A stretch of 52,124 bases of DNA from Chara braunii (taxonomy: Eukaryota > Streptophyta > Charophyceae > Charales > Characeae), in contig BFEA01000657.1 in NCBI GenBank assembly GCA_003427395.1, positions 695,947 through 748,070 on the forward strand. The letters are read 5' to 3'. The notes beneath the pieces were generated by a model that searched no databases, was not told the DNA's origin, and saw nothing but the letters and a program-made list of their open reading frames with translations. Position numbers and translations under genes: made by a program. This document shows positions 10,303 to 22,070 of this stretch, piece after piece. How positions within the stretch are numbered: the first letter of the stretch is position 1; each line of letters opens with the position of its first letter.

Positions 10303-11786
10303 TGTGGTACGTTGCGCTCATCTGGTGCTTGTCTTCTGCCTATGCGGTACATACATGCGGTCTGCTTGGTGAGTGAGGCCGTAGGCGGTGTGTAGTGAGG
10401 AGGGCGGAGACAAGGTGTGGCGACCCAGGAGGAGAGGGGAATCGTCAGGAAGGCTACGGTGTGTATATTGGGTGTTCGCAGTGTGATGAGAACTATCTGG
10501 TGGTTGATTGATGCTGAGGTGGAACGGCGAGATAATGCTGGTTGTGTCGATGCAGTGACTGGTCATCGCAATCGCCATCAGGTCAAGGTGTGGCGACCCA
10601 GGAGGAGAGGGGAATCGCCAGGAAGGCTACGGTGTATATTGGTTGTCCGCAGTGTGATGAGAACTATCTGGTGGTTGATTGATGCTGAGGTGGAACGGCG
10701 AGATAATGCTGGTTGTGNAAGGCTACGGTGTATATTGGTTGTCCGCAGTGTGATGAGAACTATCTGGTGGTTGATTGATGCTGAGGTGGAACGGCGAGAT
10801 AATGCTGGTTGTGCCGATGCAGTGACTGGTCATCGCAATCACCATCAGGTGATCTGGTGAGAAAATCTGTGGTTGGGGGGAACTATATCGAGGTACGTTG
10901 CTCTTAACCTTATCTACCCTCTTCATCACTTTTTACCGTGAGGTGTCGTGTGCACTCAACCTTGAGAGTCGACATTGTTCACGTGGAGCATCTGGAAGGA
11001 GAGGGCGGTGCTTTCTAAAGGGCCCTGGACGGAGCACTGGGTCACGATCACCATGCCAACCCACCGGGAGTAGAGCACGCATGCTTTTCTGCTTTGTCCT
11101 TGTCTGCTTGCTGCGCTCATAGAAGGGGTATTGAAGGGCAGGCCAGCCCTATGGGACAGACGAGTACCGGGCGTTTATAAATAAACATTGGTTGGGGAAA
11201 CCATTGGCTGTGATCGTCGTCCCGCTGCGACGTAAAATAATTCCTGATGACACTTGGGGGCGGTCGTTAAATTGCCTCTGGATCAGCCAATTGGTGTAAG
11301 GCTCGCTGCACGCGAGGATAAACACAATGCAGGGCTGGCCAGCTCAACAGCTACTCGGGGCACAGGGGTGGGCCGTGTGCACACCTTTTAGTCACGCACA
11401 CCAAACCGGATTGCTAAGGGACGCTGACGTCAAGTGACGATCAAGGGGAATTGGGGAAGGGGTAGATTCTAGGTGATAAGTTTGAGTAAGATCCCATGCT
11501 GCAAACAGACCCAACAAATGATGTTATTTTTATTTTGATTAGTTAGATGTACTGCCATTGACATCTGACAGACAGCATAGTTTAGAACTGATTCTGTTCA
11601 TTGTGCTTTCTGTTTGCGAGCTAATCAAAGTAGAATAGTATTATTTGTAGGAATCTGAACTTACCTGCTGGACTCGAATGTTTAGTCTCTAATACAGCTG
11701 CCGATTATTTATATCGGTTTGTACATGTCGCTGCGGTAGGCATCCATTGCGTGTCCTAGTGTAGACGGTGTGCAGTTCTGTAGCAT
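10303..11786 (+). other. E2 untranslated leader with tandem repeat
   Basis: Leader without conserved coding frame. A block beginning CAAGGTGTGGCGACCCAGGA at 10411 recurs at 10584 (173-bp period), and part of it recurs again after the N at 10718. E1 has one copy. The third partial copy abuts the N, so part of the array may be an assembly product. The rest aligns with the E1 leader. Confidence 0.7.
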
Positions 11787-13838
11787 ATGAGCAATAGGGA
11801 CACCACTAGTGAGAACGACCGGATCTTGCGATCGGCTAGATGCCCGATAGCCCACTTGGCCTTGCATTTGCCACTTGCTCAAAAAATCTCTTACCAAAAT
11901 TTTTGATTTTCAACAAGTCTTCTTGAGAATAATTTAACAAATCAAAGAGAGTACTTATTTTCCAATTTTTCAAACAATTATATGCTCCAGAGGGCGACAG
12001 ATATCTGTTCCGCCAGCTTAGGGAGAGGCAACAGCAGCAGCGGAGGGCTAGGGCAGCAGAGACCAGCAGAGCATTCGCAAGCGAAGCCGCTGTTTCAGCG
12101 GCCATGACAACTGCTGCGCAGCAGAGTTCCCAGGCCAGCAGTTCAGGGTCTGTAGGGTCAATGGTTGCACAAACCCAGAGTCAATCGGCTGGAGTGATGG
12201 CAAGCCAGCGAGTGGTGTTGTCACCCGAGGAGATCGCCATACAACAGGCTGCCCTGCAAGAGGCACAACTACAGAAGGCTTTAGGAGAGATTAAGGCAGA
12301 AAAAGAGAATGATGAGAAGAAGAGCCAGGTTGCAACGGCGACAAGCAGATATTAGAGGGCCCTGAGGTCGATCTTGTTAGGAGTAGTAGAGACGCAAGAC
12401 CAGCAAACGACAATCTTACAAGACATCCAACAGAGTCTGGCCGTCTTGGTCGGACGAGAGCAGGCGGCACCATCACTGTCCGGGCCTGGAGCCTAGCCCG
12501 TTGCACATTCTCCTCCTTTTGTTCCACCGGTGACTGGGGTATCCCCATATACCGCTCCAGTATCGGTTCAGCCTGTCTCCCTGGGCATGCCGTTAACAGG
12601 AGGGCTCTCAGCAGGTCCTGGTTTACAGGTTACTGTACAGACAGTGTTTACCCAACCTCCGTCTCAGGTTGTCGTAAGTGTGCAGCCTGCTGTCTCGCAG
12701 CCTGTACAGCCGCAGGGTACACAGCCCCTGCAATCAGTGCAGCAGCCTGTGTCACAGGGTCCACAGCCGGAGTGATGCAGGGACCAGGACAAAGTCAGTG
12801 GGTACCGAAGACGACCATCGCCGCTCCGAAACCTTTTACAGGGGATAAGAGGGGCAAAGACTTCGACACTTGGTTGAGGGCAGTGTCGGTTTATGTCAAG
12901 TGCAAACTTACCTTGCCGCACGAGGAAGTGCTTGTGGCTGCCTCCTATTTAGAGGGGAGTGCAACACGATGGTTGAGTGGTTTAGTGCAGCTACAGGGGT
13001 ACGGTCATGACTTTCGCGCTTGGGCGGACACCCATAAATTGGATGACTTTCTCAAGTTGGTGGAAGACAGGTGGCACGATCCTCAGGAGGCCCAAAAGGC
13101 CACTGACGCAATCCTGACACTGCACACTACGCAGTTTAAGTCAGTAAGAGAGGCCACTGACACTGTAGAGCGTCTGATTTGTGTACCTTGAGTGCGCTAT
13201 GACCCCCAGGTCTTACTCACCTCCTACCTGAGATGCTTTCACATGCCCCTCAGGAATCAGTTGGCAGGTGAGGCCAACATCAATATGCGCAAATTTCCCT
13301 CCTTCAGCAAGAAGGCCCTAGACCTTGAGGCAAAGATAGGGCATGGACATTATCCCACGACGGATGGTAGGAAGAAGTCACCGTCTCCCAACTGGAAGGC
13401 GAAGGCCCGCATTATGTTCGTCGACAACGATGGTTCTACCATCGAGTTGGACGATGATTTCCAAGTGGGAGTAGGTTCAGAGGCTGGCAGCAGGGGGTGG
13501 AGTAGTCGCTGTCGTAGCACAGAAAGGTAAGGTGACCGGTAGACGGCGTGGAGGTTCCAGGACAAGGAGTCAAGTTGACCCCAATGCTCCTCCATGGGAG
13601 AAAGCGGGTCTCAGGGAGAAAGCAGGTCTCAGTGAGGACGTGTGGAGAGATAGGTACACCAGGTAGGCCTGTATTCGTTGTGGTCCATATGGCCATAACC
13701 AATTCAAGTGCCGCAACAAGAAGGTGACCGAGAAGATCCCGCCGACGATGGGCCAGGCGTTGGGATCCTCCACTCCCATTGGTAGCAATGTGGCTAGCAC
13801 TTTTGGCAGTGCTCCGGGAAACACGTCGGGCCAGTAGG
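11787..13838 (+). pseudogene. E2 gag, interrupted by a plastid insert
   Basis: Starts at ATG 11787 (MSNRDTTSENDR), aligned with the E1 start. The reading frame is broken after IAHLA by a foreign 123-bp block. Further on: QQAALQEAQLQKALGEIKAE, the capsid core (PKPFTGDKRGKDFDTWLRAV, 12830-12890) and WHDPQEAQKATDAI, the part deleted in E1. A zinc knuckle sits at about 13669-13710 (CIRCGPYGHNQFKC). In-frame stops occur at 12354, 12774, 13189 and before the knuckle, and a frameshift follows 13490. Confidence 0.85.
11864..11986 (-). pseudogene. rpoA: Plastid DNA insert: rpoA C-terminal domain fragment
   Basis: A 123-bp AT-rich block interrupts E2 gag exactly where E1 reads continuously. On the minus strand it is one open 40-codon frame: AYNCLKNWKISTLFDLLNYS, then QEDLLKIKNFGKRFFEQV. 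This is the helix-hairpin-helix C-terminal domain of the bacterial/plastid RNA polymerase alpha subunit, with the family signature NCLK...I.TL.DLL...EDLL.I.NFG.K. The base composition is unlike the surrounding element. Relative to E1, about four gag bases (AGGA) are missing at the junction, as expected of filler DNA captured at a repaired break. It is far too short to function; the intact gene should be in the plastid genome. Confidence 0.85.
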
Positions 13839-13964
13839 AATAGTAGTTGTTCCTGCTAGGGGAGGTGGTGGACACACCCTCACCATCTCGAGAGATGGCC
13901 CAAGCTACCGACTCCATCGTCGTCCCGCAAACACGTTTAGACCCATCTACCCTCTGTTCAAAAT

Positions 13965-14519
13965 GTGTTTGAGTCGTTAGAGGAGCTAGAGGAAGAGTGG
14001 TCTAGATCAAACCCGCTAGCTTTTTGGACGGCATTGGTCAAAGCCCCTAAGGGTGAGATGTTCGTCAGCGAGGTGGTCATTGGCGGCCGCAAGGCCGGGG
14101 CCTATTATGACACTTGCTCGACACGGAACTTCATTAGTCGCGCGCGCGCTGAGAGGCTGCGCTTACAGGGGCAAGTGCAGCGCCTGAGTCGACCTGTGGA
14201 GTCGACCTGTGCCAACAAACATCGCATGGTAGTCAATGACTACCTCCAGGATGTCGAGTGTTGTTTCCCGTACGCGGGAGGGGAACTGAGACATCGTGTC
14301 TTGTTCCAAGTGAGCGATGAACTCCCCATGGATATCTTGTTAGGCATGTACTACCTCTCTATGGCACATCCCCATTTTGACTGGGACCGAAAAGTGGTCA
14401 AACACACTTCGCCAGGTGGAGGGACCACCAAATTACGTAAGTTCAAAGCTAGTAGTATGATCGAGTCCTATGGATGCATGTGTGCGGCCGCGTTCTATAA
14501 TTATTGTAAGCAAAATTAG
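13965..14519 (+). pseudogene. E2 aspartic protease region
   Basis: Open frame entered from upstream (FESLEELEEEWSRSNPLAFW). Protease core: MFVSEVVIGGRKAGAYYDTC then STRNFISRARAERL. The catalytic loop again reads D-T-C-S, as in E1. [22 protein letters not shown] is the downstream motif. The frame closes with a stop after YNYCKQN where E1 continues with [10 protein letters not shown], so protease and RT are separated by one nonsense codon here. Confidence 0.82.
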
Positions 14520-15845
14520 GAGGAGGGTATGTATCTAGTTTATGTCTTTGCTGGAGGCGAGCCGGTGAAAATGCCGCCGAAGATCGAGGGAGTAGTTGCT
14601 AAATACCCTGATCTATTTGAAGAGCCGACAGGGGTTGTTGAGAGGGAGGTCGTCCACGCGATAGAGATTATCCCAGGGTCTAGCATTCCAAAGGGAAGGA
14701 TCTATCGGATGTCTCCAGGCGAGCTTGATGAGCTTCGTCGACAACTCAAGGAACTCGTAAAAAAGGGTTGGATTCGGTCGAGTGTTTCTTCTTATGGGTC
14801 TCCAGTCCTATTTTACCCAAAAGTCCTATTTGTACCCAAGAAGAAGGAAGGAACACTTAGGATGTGCATTGACTATAGGGCCTCAATGCCATCACTGTGA
14901 AGAACAGAGAGCCCCTACCGATCATCGACGACTTGCTAGATAGAGTGCATGGGTGTCGGTACTTCAGTAAGATAGATTTGAAGTCCGGGTAGCATCAGAT
15001 TGCAATCCGGCCCGAGAATCAACACAAAATCGCTTTTCAAACCGGGTAAGGTCCGTACGAGTTTGTGGTGATTCCTTTTGGCCTTTTCAATGCTCCTGGC
15101 ACCTTTCAGCATGCTATGAATCGGATATTTCATGACTACTTGGATAAGTTTGTCATCGTGTACCTCGATGACATACTTATTTTTAGTAAGACTGTCGAGG
15201 AGAACGTTGCGCACCGGTGAGAAGTGCGAGTTTGGCCGCACCCGTGTCTTGTACTTGGGTCATGAGATTTCCGCGGAGGGATTAAAGCCCGATGACGCGA
15301 AGGTGGCCAGCATTCGTGACTGGCCGCGATCTCAATCTGTGACTGAGATGAGGTCTTTCTTAGGGATGAACGACTACTATCGCAACTTTGTGAAGAACTG
15401 TAGCATAGCTGCCACCCCTTTGACTGACCTAACAGGCCTTGACACCGTGTGGGAGTGGACAGACAGATGCGAGGCTGCTTTCAGACATCTGAAGCATGCG
15501 TTGATGCATCATGAGGTCTTGAAACTTTCGGATCCTGACAAACTATTTATAGTAACTACAGATGCTAGCCAATATGGCATAGGCGCCGTACTTGCACTGC
15601 AGGAGGGGAAAAAGTTGAGGTCGGTAGAGTACATGTCCAAAAAGATGCCCTCTCAGAAGTTGCTCAAGTCCACCTATGCGAAGGAGCTTTATGCGATCTA
15701 CAAGGTGCTCACCCATTGGAGGCAGTATCTCCTTGGGAGGTTCTTCTACGTTAGGACTGATCACCAGACCGTTGGATTGAAGTCATAGAGCAGTATGACT
15801 TCGAGCCCCAGTACATCAAGGGCGAGTAAAACAAGGTTGCTGATG
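14520..15845 (+). pseudogene. E2 reverse transcriptase and RNase H
   Basis: RT begins [20 protein letters not shown]. An 18-bp in-frame duplication (VLFYPK then VLFVPK, 14804-14839) sits just before the RT core, and the frame is lost near 14880. YLDD is readable near 15160-15175 in [11 protein letters not shown]. Stops occur within SGYHQI and after FQTG. About 50 bp are missing after 15210 compared with E1. RNase H retains TTDASQYGIGAVL but is cut short after RTDHQT by a deletion that also removes downstream sequence. Confidence 0.85.
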
Positions 15846-15847
15846 CG

Positions 15848-17380
15848 TTGTCGCGTAGACCTGATTTCGCAGGTGCGCTGATTATTGAGTTCGATCTTAC
15901 GGACGATGTTACTCGCTCTTTGATGGAAGCCTATCGCGAGGACCAGTTCATGTCTGAGATCATACGCAGACTTGAGGCGAAGGATGAGAAGACTTCTGCT
16001 GAGTTTGAGTTGGTCAATGGCTTGTTGTTCCTTGAGAAGGCAGGGAATAAACGATTGTGTCCCCCAAATAGAGAGTCTTTGCGTAGTTTATTTTTAGGCG
16101 AGTGTCATGATGCCACCGACAATTTTGGCTATAAAAAGACAGCAGCCAATCTGTTGCAGCGGTTTTGGTGGCCCACGATGATGCGAGATGCCCAACTTTA
16201 CGTGGAGACTTATTAGGCTTGTCAGATGGACAAGCCACGCACTCGAGCTCCTCTTGGTCTCCTGAAGCCCCTTCCGATTCCGGAAAGGCCTGGTGAGAGT
16301 TTGTCCATGGACTTCATGGATACGCTGGTCACTAGCAAGAGCGGGATGAGACATATCTTCGTCATCGTGGATAGATTAAGCAAGCATGCTAGGTTGATAG
16401 CCATGCCAGAGACTGCAAAGACCGAGTACGTAATCAAACTTTTTAAGGAAAACCGGGTCGGGGATTTTGGTGATTAAGTCCATCGCAAGTGAGTTGTGGA
16501 AGGTCGCTGCCGAACAGGGAACACAGTTGCAGATGACCTCTGGGAATCAGCCAGAGGCCAATGGCCAAGCTGAGCAACTGAACCGCGCTGTACAACACCT
16601 GTTGCGGCATTACATCAAGCCCAATCAGGTGGACTGGGATGAGAAGCTTGCTCTCATCCAGCCTGTACAATAATGCTGTACACAGCGCCACCGGGGTGAG
16701 CCCAAACAGCTTACTACTGACCTTCAAGCCTAGACTGCCCTTAGATTTTCTCCTTCCTGAGAACCAGCCAACTGCTGCACCGTATCGTTACGAACAGAAG
16801 ATGCAGCAGGCAGTAGAACAAATGCAAAAGGCACAGGCGGTAATGATGGAATCTGAAAACAGGTACCGCCGCCCATCTACATTCCAGGTTGGGGATAGAG
16901 TCTGGGTTTAAGTCCTCAGAATTGGGACAGGAGCACGGGATCTCCCGCAAGCTCATGCCTCAATACTTCGGACCATGGGAGGTCTTAGATATAGTCGGGA
17001 CGGATCCGGACGGGCCTTCTCACGTAATCCGGATCCCTGGTCATCTCCGCACGTATCTTGTCTTTTACGCCTCTAAGCTTGCACCCTTCAAGGAAACAGA
17101 CCAGTTTCCCTCTCGTCGCTCAATGTTGCCCCCAACCATGGACGGAGAGGTGGGCATCGATGACATCGTGGATCACAGGGAGCTGCCAGTGCCAAGACCG
17201 ACCGGCAGGGGACGTCCTCCGAAACGGAAGCTGCAGTACCGTGTTCGGTTCCGACATCATATTGATCCAAAGGAAGATTGATGGTTCACCAGGGAGGAAC
17301 TCATGCAGACCGCTCCCCAGGTTGTAGCCCAATACGAGAAATCTCTGCAGAAGGGAAAGCGCCCGATGATTGAAGACTGA
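15848..17380 (+). pseudogene. E2 integrase with chromodomain-like tail
   Basis: H2C2 zinc region at about 16110-16225 (HDATDNFGYKK, QRFWWP), with a stop replacing the first Cys context. First catalytic D present (SMDFMDT). The segment with the second Asp (SDRDVRF in E1) is deleted near 16470. Glu is present in QPEANGQAEQLNR. The tail runs PWEVLDIVG, VFYASKLAPF, GEVGIDDIVDHRELPVPRP, QYRVRFRHH, a stop where others have WFTREEL, and ends at TGA 17378-17380. Without the second Asp the enzyme could not be active. Confidence 0.85.
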
Positions 17381-17406
17381 GCTTCTCAGAGGACTGTTGA
17401 AGCTAT

Positions 17407-17417
17407 GGAGGAGGGAA
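17407..17417 (+). other. E2 polypurine tract
   Basis: GGAGGAGGGAA directly before the TGCGAGG start of the 3' LTR. Confidence 0.78.
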
Positions 17418-18359
17418 TGCGAGGTCACAGCCTCGATGAGCCCCTTTCAGGCCTTGTCAAGCAGCACGTCGGCCACCCTAAGTGAAGGCAGGCTCGACGA
17501 GGACCTGAGGGCCCCTATTTCGGCCACCACGCAAGTAAGGAAATTCAGGCAGTTGCGCAACGCCAGTTGGTTGAAAGAACCCAGGCCCCGGGCCGCTTGT
17601 TTGCATGTATCCAAGGCAGGCCCTGGGCTGGATACGGGATGTGGGCCAAACACAGGCCGAAGGCAGTTGGGCGCAAGCAACCACCTCAGGCCCTGGGCCT
17701 GATTTGTTTCGAACTGGGCCTCAGCCTACTGGGGCCTACCGGAAGCTTCTTGGGAAAGGCCCAGCGCAGCCTGGGACAGAACACAGGCAGGCCACCTCCA
17801 TATAGCAAAGGGCCTGCCTCCGCATTGGACATTCGGGTGTTGGCTGCATGCTGCGCAAGCGCTGTTGCGCTGAAGCTGGCCAGCTCTCACTCGCTCACGG
17901 GCGAGCTGGAAGGAGCAGGCAGCCATAGCCGAGCTGCGCTGCTGGGAGCTGGGTGTGGCGCAAGGTGGTCTTTGGATGCATGTGCCATCTGTGTGTTGGG
18001 GAACGAGGTTGTGAGTGATGCGAGAGACATACGTGGTGCTGGGAGTGTGCGACATTGGCCGCTATCTGCTCGTACTTCGGGAGAGCTGTTGTCGTCATCT
18101 TCGACATTGTAGTCTAGGCTAGATAGGATCTGCCATTTGTAGTCTAGGCGCCGAGCGCCAGATGGGATATCAACATTGGTTCTTCGTTGATGATGATGAT
18201 GAGACTATTCCAACATTGTCAATTATGAGTTTTTGGTGTACTCTTATTTGGTGAAACTTGTGATGCAATTCTGCTATTGGTTTGAGGTCACAACTATCTG
18301 GTCTGATGTGTATGATGTTGTTTGGTTGCTGAAGTTGGCTATTGCTCATCTTCCTTGCA
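17418..18359 (+). repeat. E2 3' LTR
   Basis: TGCGAGGTCACAGCCTCGAT start, CTTCCTTGCA end, followed by GTAC. It contains GCAGCCATAGCC near 17918 that the 5' copy has lost. Confidence 0.9.
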
Positions 18360-18363
18360 GTAC
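18360..18363. repeat. E2 target-site duplication, right (GTAC)
   Basis: GTAC directly after the 3' LTR, matching 9350-9353. Confidence 0.75.
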
Positions 18364-18598
18364 TCTCATCCAAGTAATTTCGAATATTTTTTTTATTTTT
18401 TTTTTGATTTTTTTTTTTTTCGCAGTTCTATGATTTTCANTATCTGATAATCATTGGCAGTCTAAAAGTTTGAAATTTTATTCTCATTGACAATTTCGCA
18501 CTTCAAGGGAGATTGGGAGACCTACTGAACTTGCAAAACTCGAGATTCTTATTTTTTTGATTTTTTTTGCGAAGTTCAAAACTTTTCCTTTTTGATTA
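18364..18598. other. AT-rich spacer with poly-T runs
   Basis: No gene. Long T tracts at 18380-18420 and 18550-18575, with one N at 18440. Probably the older AT-rich tract, or the eroded 5' end of E3. Confidence 0.5.
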
Positions 18599-20566
18599 GT
18601 GGCTCTTTATCTGGGCGATTTATCCCACCCACCCCTCCCCACCTATGTTGTTGCCTCCTCTGGTATCTTCTTTATCTGTCTCCTTGTATCCCCTGCAGCG
18701 GCATTGGTAAGTTGCCACGTCAACAGACCACATCAACAGGCCACGTCAGCCGACAGCAGTGCCACGACGGCAGCAGGGAGTGCCACGTCAGCAGTCCCTC
18801 GGCTTGATCTATGCTCACACGAATCCGCAGTGATTTTTTTGAATGCTATGCAGTTCTGCAAGAAATGGCGCAAGCACAAGGAGGAAGAACAGTTGTATGT
18901 TGCCTTTGTTCGTCCTACCCATGTGCCATCTACTTTTGCGGCTAATACCACTACTTTGATTGATGATCGTACTTCTGGTACTACTACTACTAGCACCTCT
19001 ACCTCTCTACCCTCTAATAGTCCAAATGATCCTACTTCAGATTCGGTCGTCTCTATACGCAACTTGCGACCGGATCTTGGTGATCCCTTTGCTGATTTCC
19101 CACCCCCACCTGTCCCATCAGACATCCAAACCCTCCTCAATCGGTTTTCGGGAGTCCTGGCCGAGCCACGTGGAGTCCCCACGCGACTGGTCCGACACAC
19201 CATCGAGTTGGTCAAGGGTGTTGTTACTCCGAAGGGTTGCGTGTACCGTATGGGACCCGGCGAGTTGGAGGAACTCCGACGACAGATTGATGAGATGATT
19301 GGCAAAGGGTGGATCAAACCTAGTGAATCTGAATTTGGTGCTCCTCTGTTGTTTGTCCCAAAGAAAGGAGGCAAACTCCGCATGTATATTGACTATCGCG
19401 GTCTAAACTGCATTACAAGAAAGAACGCCTATCCATTACCCCGCATAGACGATTTGCTTGATGCCGCATGTGGGTGCAAGGTCTTCTCCAAGATCGATCT
19501 CAAGTCTGGATACCACCAGATTGAAGTCGATCCTGCGGACCAGCACAAGACTGCGTTCAAAACACGCGACGGGCTTTATGAGTTCACCATAATGCCCTTC
19601 GGTCTCACGAACGCACCAGCCACTTTCCAAAGCGTCATGGACAAGGTCCTCCGCGAACAGATTGGTCGGTTTGTGGTAGTGTACCTGGATGATATTCTGA
19701 TCTTCAGCAAGTCCATGGAGGAACACCTCAAGCATCTTGAGGAGGTGCTCGCTATCCTCAAGAAGACGCAGCTCCATCTCAACTTGGAGAAATCTGAGTT
19801 TGGGAAGGATAGCGTCATCTATTTTGGGCACCGGTTGTCTGTTGCAGGCCTAGAGCCTGAGGCAACCAAGATTGAGGTCATACGCGATTGCCCTCAACAT
19901 GCGAACATTCGCGAATTGCGTTCTTTCCTTGGTCTCGCGTCGTACTATCGGAAGTTTGTACCCCGTTTCTCCATCATTGCTCGTCCATTGTCGCCACTAA
20001 CCAGTAAAAATGTACCTTATTCCTGGGATGCAACGTGTACGGAAGCTTTTCGAGCTCTCAAGGAGGCCTTGGTAAGTTACCCAGTTCTCCGCATCGCAGA
20101 TCCCAAACTGACATCCGTAGTTACTACGGATGCAAGTCAGTATGGAATCGGTGCAGTGCTGCAACAAGATGACGGCGATGGCCTGCGGCCACTCGAGTAC
20201 TACAGCAAACGGATGCCCAGCGTAAAGGTAGCCACTTCCACCTACATGCGCGAGCTCTATGCTTTGGGTATGGCGTTGGATCATTGGAAATATTATCTTT
20301 TGGGATGCCATTTCAAAGTCTTCTCAAATCATGAGACCTTGAAGTGGATCAAACAGCAAACTACCCTGTCCCCTACCTTGCTTCGCTGGTTTCATGAGAT
20401 TGACATCTTCGATTTTGAATTAAGACACAAAAAGGGCTGTTATAATCGAGTCGCTGACGCATTGTCTCGCCACCTTGAGTACATGACTTGCCTTGTGAAA
20501 TCCTATGACCCGGAAGAAACCGAAGGAGGAGCTCATAGAGAAGACAGCCAAGGATCCGGAACTTAG
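18599..20566 (+). pseudogene. E3 reverse transcriptase and RNase H, 655 codons open
   Basis: The longest intact frame in the window. The first 180 or so residues are low-complexity (Thr/Ser/Pro-rich) and show no protease motif. RT then runs [59 protein letters not shown] and the catalytic [14 protein letters not shown], followed by FGHRLSVAGL. RNase H has VVTTDASQYGIGAVL, the Glu-containing RELYALGMALDHW, and ADALSRHLEY. Catalytic residues look intact. The frame ends in a stop 35 codons after SRHLEY because of an indel in the linker to integrase. The true start is unknown as the 5' end is truncated. Confidence 0.88.
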
Positions 20567-21914
20567 TTCCATCTTTGAGCGGTTGCGGGCTGATCCTAGT
20601 AGTCAGCCTGATTTCCACGAGTATGGAGGACTGATTTTTTGTCGCTACGGGAACCATGATCGTTTGTGTGTGCCCAACCATGAGCCTCTCCGCACACACT
20701 TTTTGGATTTGGCTCATGGTCGGAGCGGGCAATTCGGCATGGCAAAAACGTACGCTAATTTGTTGAGACAATCTGATTGGCCTGGCATGAAGGGGACTGC
20801 TGAGAAGTTTGTGGCTGAATGTCAAGTTTGTCAACGAATCAAACCATGCAGACAAAAGCCTATGGGGCTACTCGCACCCCTACCCATTCCTGATGGTCCC
20901 GAGGAGTCTGTCTCCATCGATTTCACTGACATGGGTAAGGTAAGCAAAAACGGGTATTCACAGGTCATGGTGATTGTTGATCGATTTTCAAAATTTCTTA
21001 ATCTGATCCCTTTGCCGCCCCACGCCCCAATAGATCTAGTGATTCACGAATTCCAACAGAAATACCTGTTGCAATTCGGAACCCCGAAGACTCTTGTGAG
21101 CGATCAGGATCCGCGGTTCATTAGCACTGAATGGAAGGATTTCACGTCTCACCTAGGAATCAAACTGCATGACATCTGGCCGACACCCCAAAGCCAACGG
21201 TTTGGCTGAGGAGATCAACCAGACTGTGTTCCAACTACTTCGCGCTTTGATTATCCCGGATCAGGAAACATGGGATGAAGAGCTGTATTCCGTTAAGGGG
21301 GGTTATACAACAACTCCGTCCATTTCGCCATCGGCATGACACCCAACAAGCTGCATTACGGTTGGCAAATCCGGAATCCGCTCTCTTACCTATTCCCTAA
21401 GCAACCAGCTGGTTTAACACCTGGCAGGCCTGGCTTCAGGGCCAAGTATGATCGCTTGCTCAAAGTTGCCATTATAGCTATGACCAAGCGACAACACGCC
21501 ATGATCCATCACGCGAACAAGAAGCGTAGACCGTCAGATATTGAGGTAGGAAGCTATGTCTGGGTCAAGATGTCTGAATTCTCAGAAGAAGAGGGAGTCT
21601 CACGCAAACTCCTCCCTCTCTATTATGGGCCCTGGGAAGTTTTGGATGTGATTGGTGAAGATGACTTTGGCCCTTCGTACGTTGTAGACGTGCCAGCTAA
21701 CCTGCGCACATATCCCGTGTTCCATGCATCTAAACTGTATCTCCACCGTGATGCCGAGACATTCGATTACAACGAAGATATGATCCCTCGCGCAATCAAG
21801 GGCGGGCATGAGATAGATAGAATCAAACAGGGTATGTATCACCCGTTAGACGATCTGTACTGGATCTCCAAACAGGAACTGCTACGCAGCGCACCGCGCG
21901 TTGTTAAAGCCTAA
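20505..21914 (+). pseudogene. E3 integrase, three frames
   Basis: Frame 1 (20505-21209) carries the zinc region (HGRSGQFGMAKTYANLLRQ, CQVCQRIKPC) and two catalytic Asp residues (SVSIDFTDM; LVSDQDPRF). An indel near 21180 moves the Glu segment (HPKANGLAEEINQ) to another frame. A second indel near 21300 precedes the C-terminal part (21336-21914) with MTPNKLHYGW, GPWEVLDVIGEDDFGPSYVV and VFHASKLYLH. The protein ends in a short QELLRSAPRVVKA tail. It lacks the Y-x-V-x-F and DPKEDRWF parts of the tail seen in E1-type elements. Confidence 0.85.
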
Positions 21915-22060
21915 GAGCGCCAAATCGCTGCTAACGCCGCACCCAAGATCTCAGCAAGGCTCTCTGCGACAGAGTGTTCCAGGAATCTCTTTGCCTTGCT
22001 CGCCTACGATGCATTTGCCGGGGACTGAGAATGAGTTACTCGCTCGAAGGGACCTCGCTC
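21915..22060 (+). other. E3 3' untranslated segment
   Basis: Short non-coding stretch between the pol stop and the PPT; nothing recognisable. Confidence 0.6.
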
Positions 22061-22070
22061 TTGAGGGGGG
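22061..22070 (+). other. E3 polypurine tract
   Basis: TTGAGGGGGG immediately before TGTAGTGTGATAACCCGTCC, a typical PPT/LTR junction. Confidence 0.65.

Larger units (their letters stand above)
9354..18359 (+). mobile_element. E2: Ty3/gypsy LTR retrotransposon, two LTRs, degenerate
   Basis: Same family, orientation and gene order as E1, starting 226 bp after it. LTR pair, PBS and PPT are all present, and both ends are flanked by GTAC. Independent decay marks: a plastid insert in gag (11864-11986), a tandemly repeated leader with an N gap, an 18-bp duplication in RT, and deletions removing part of RT, part of RNase H and the second catalytic Asp of integrase. E1 retains several segments that E2 lost and vice versa. 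Confidence 0.92.
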
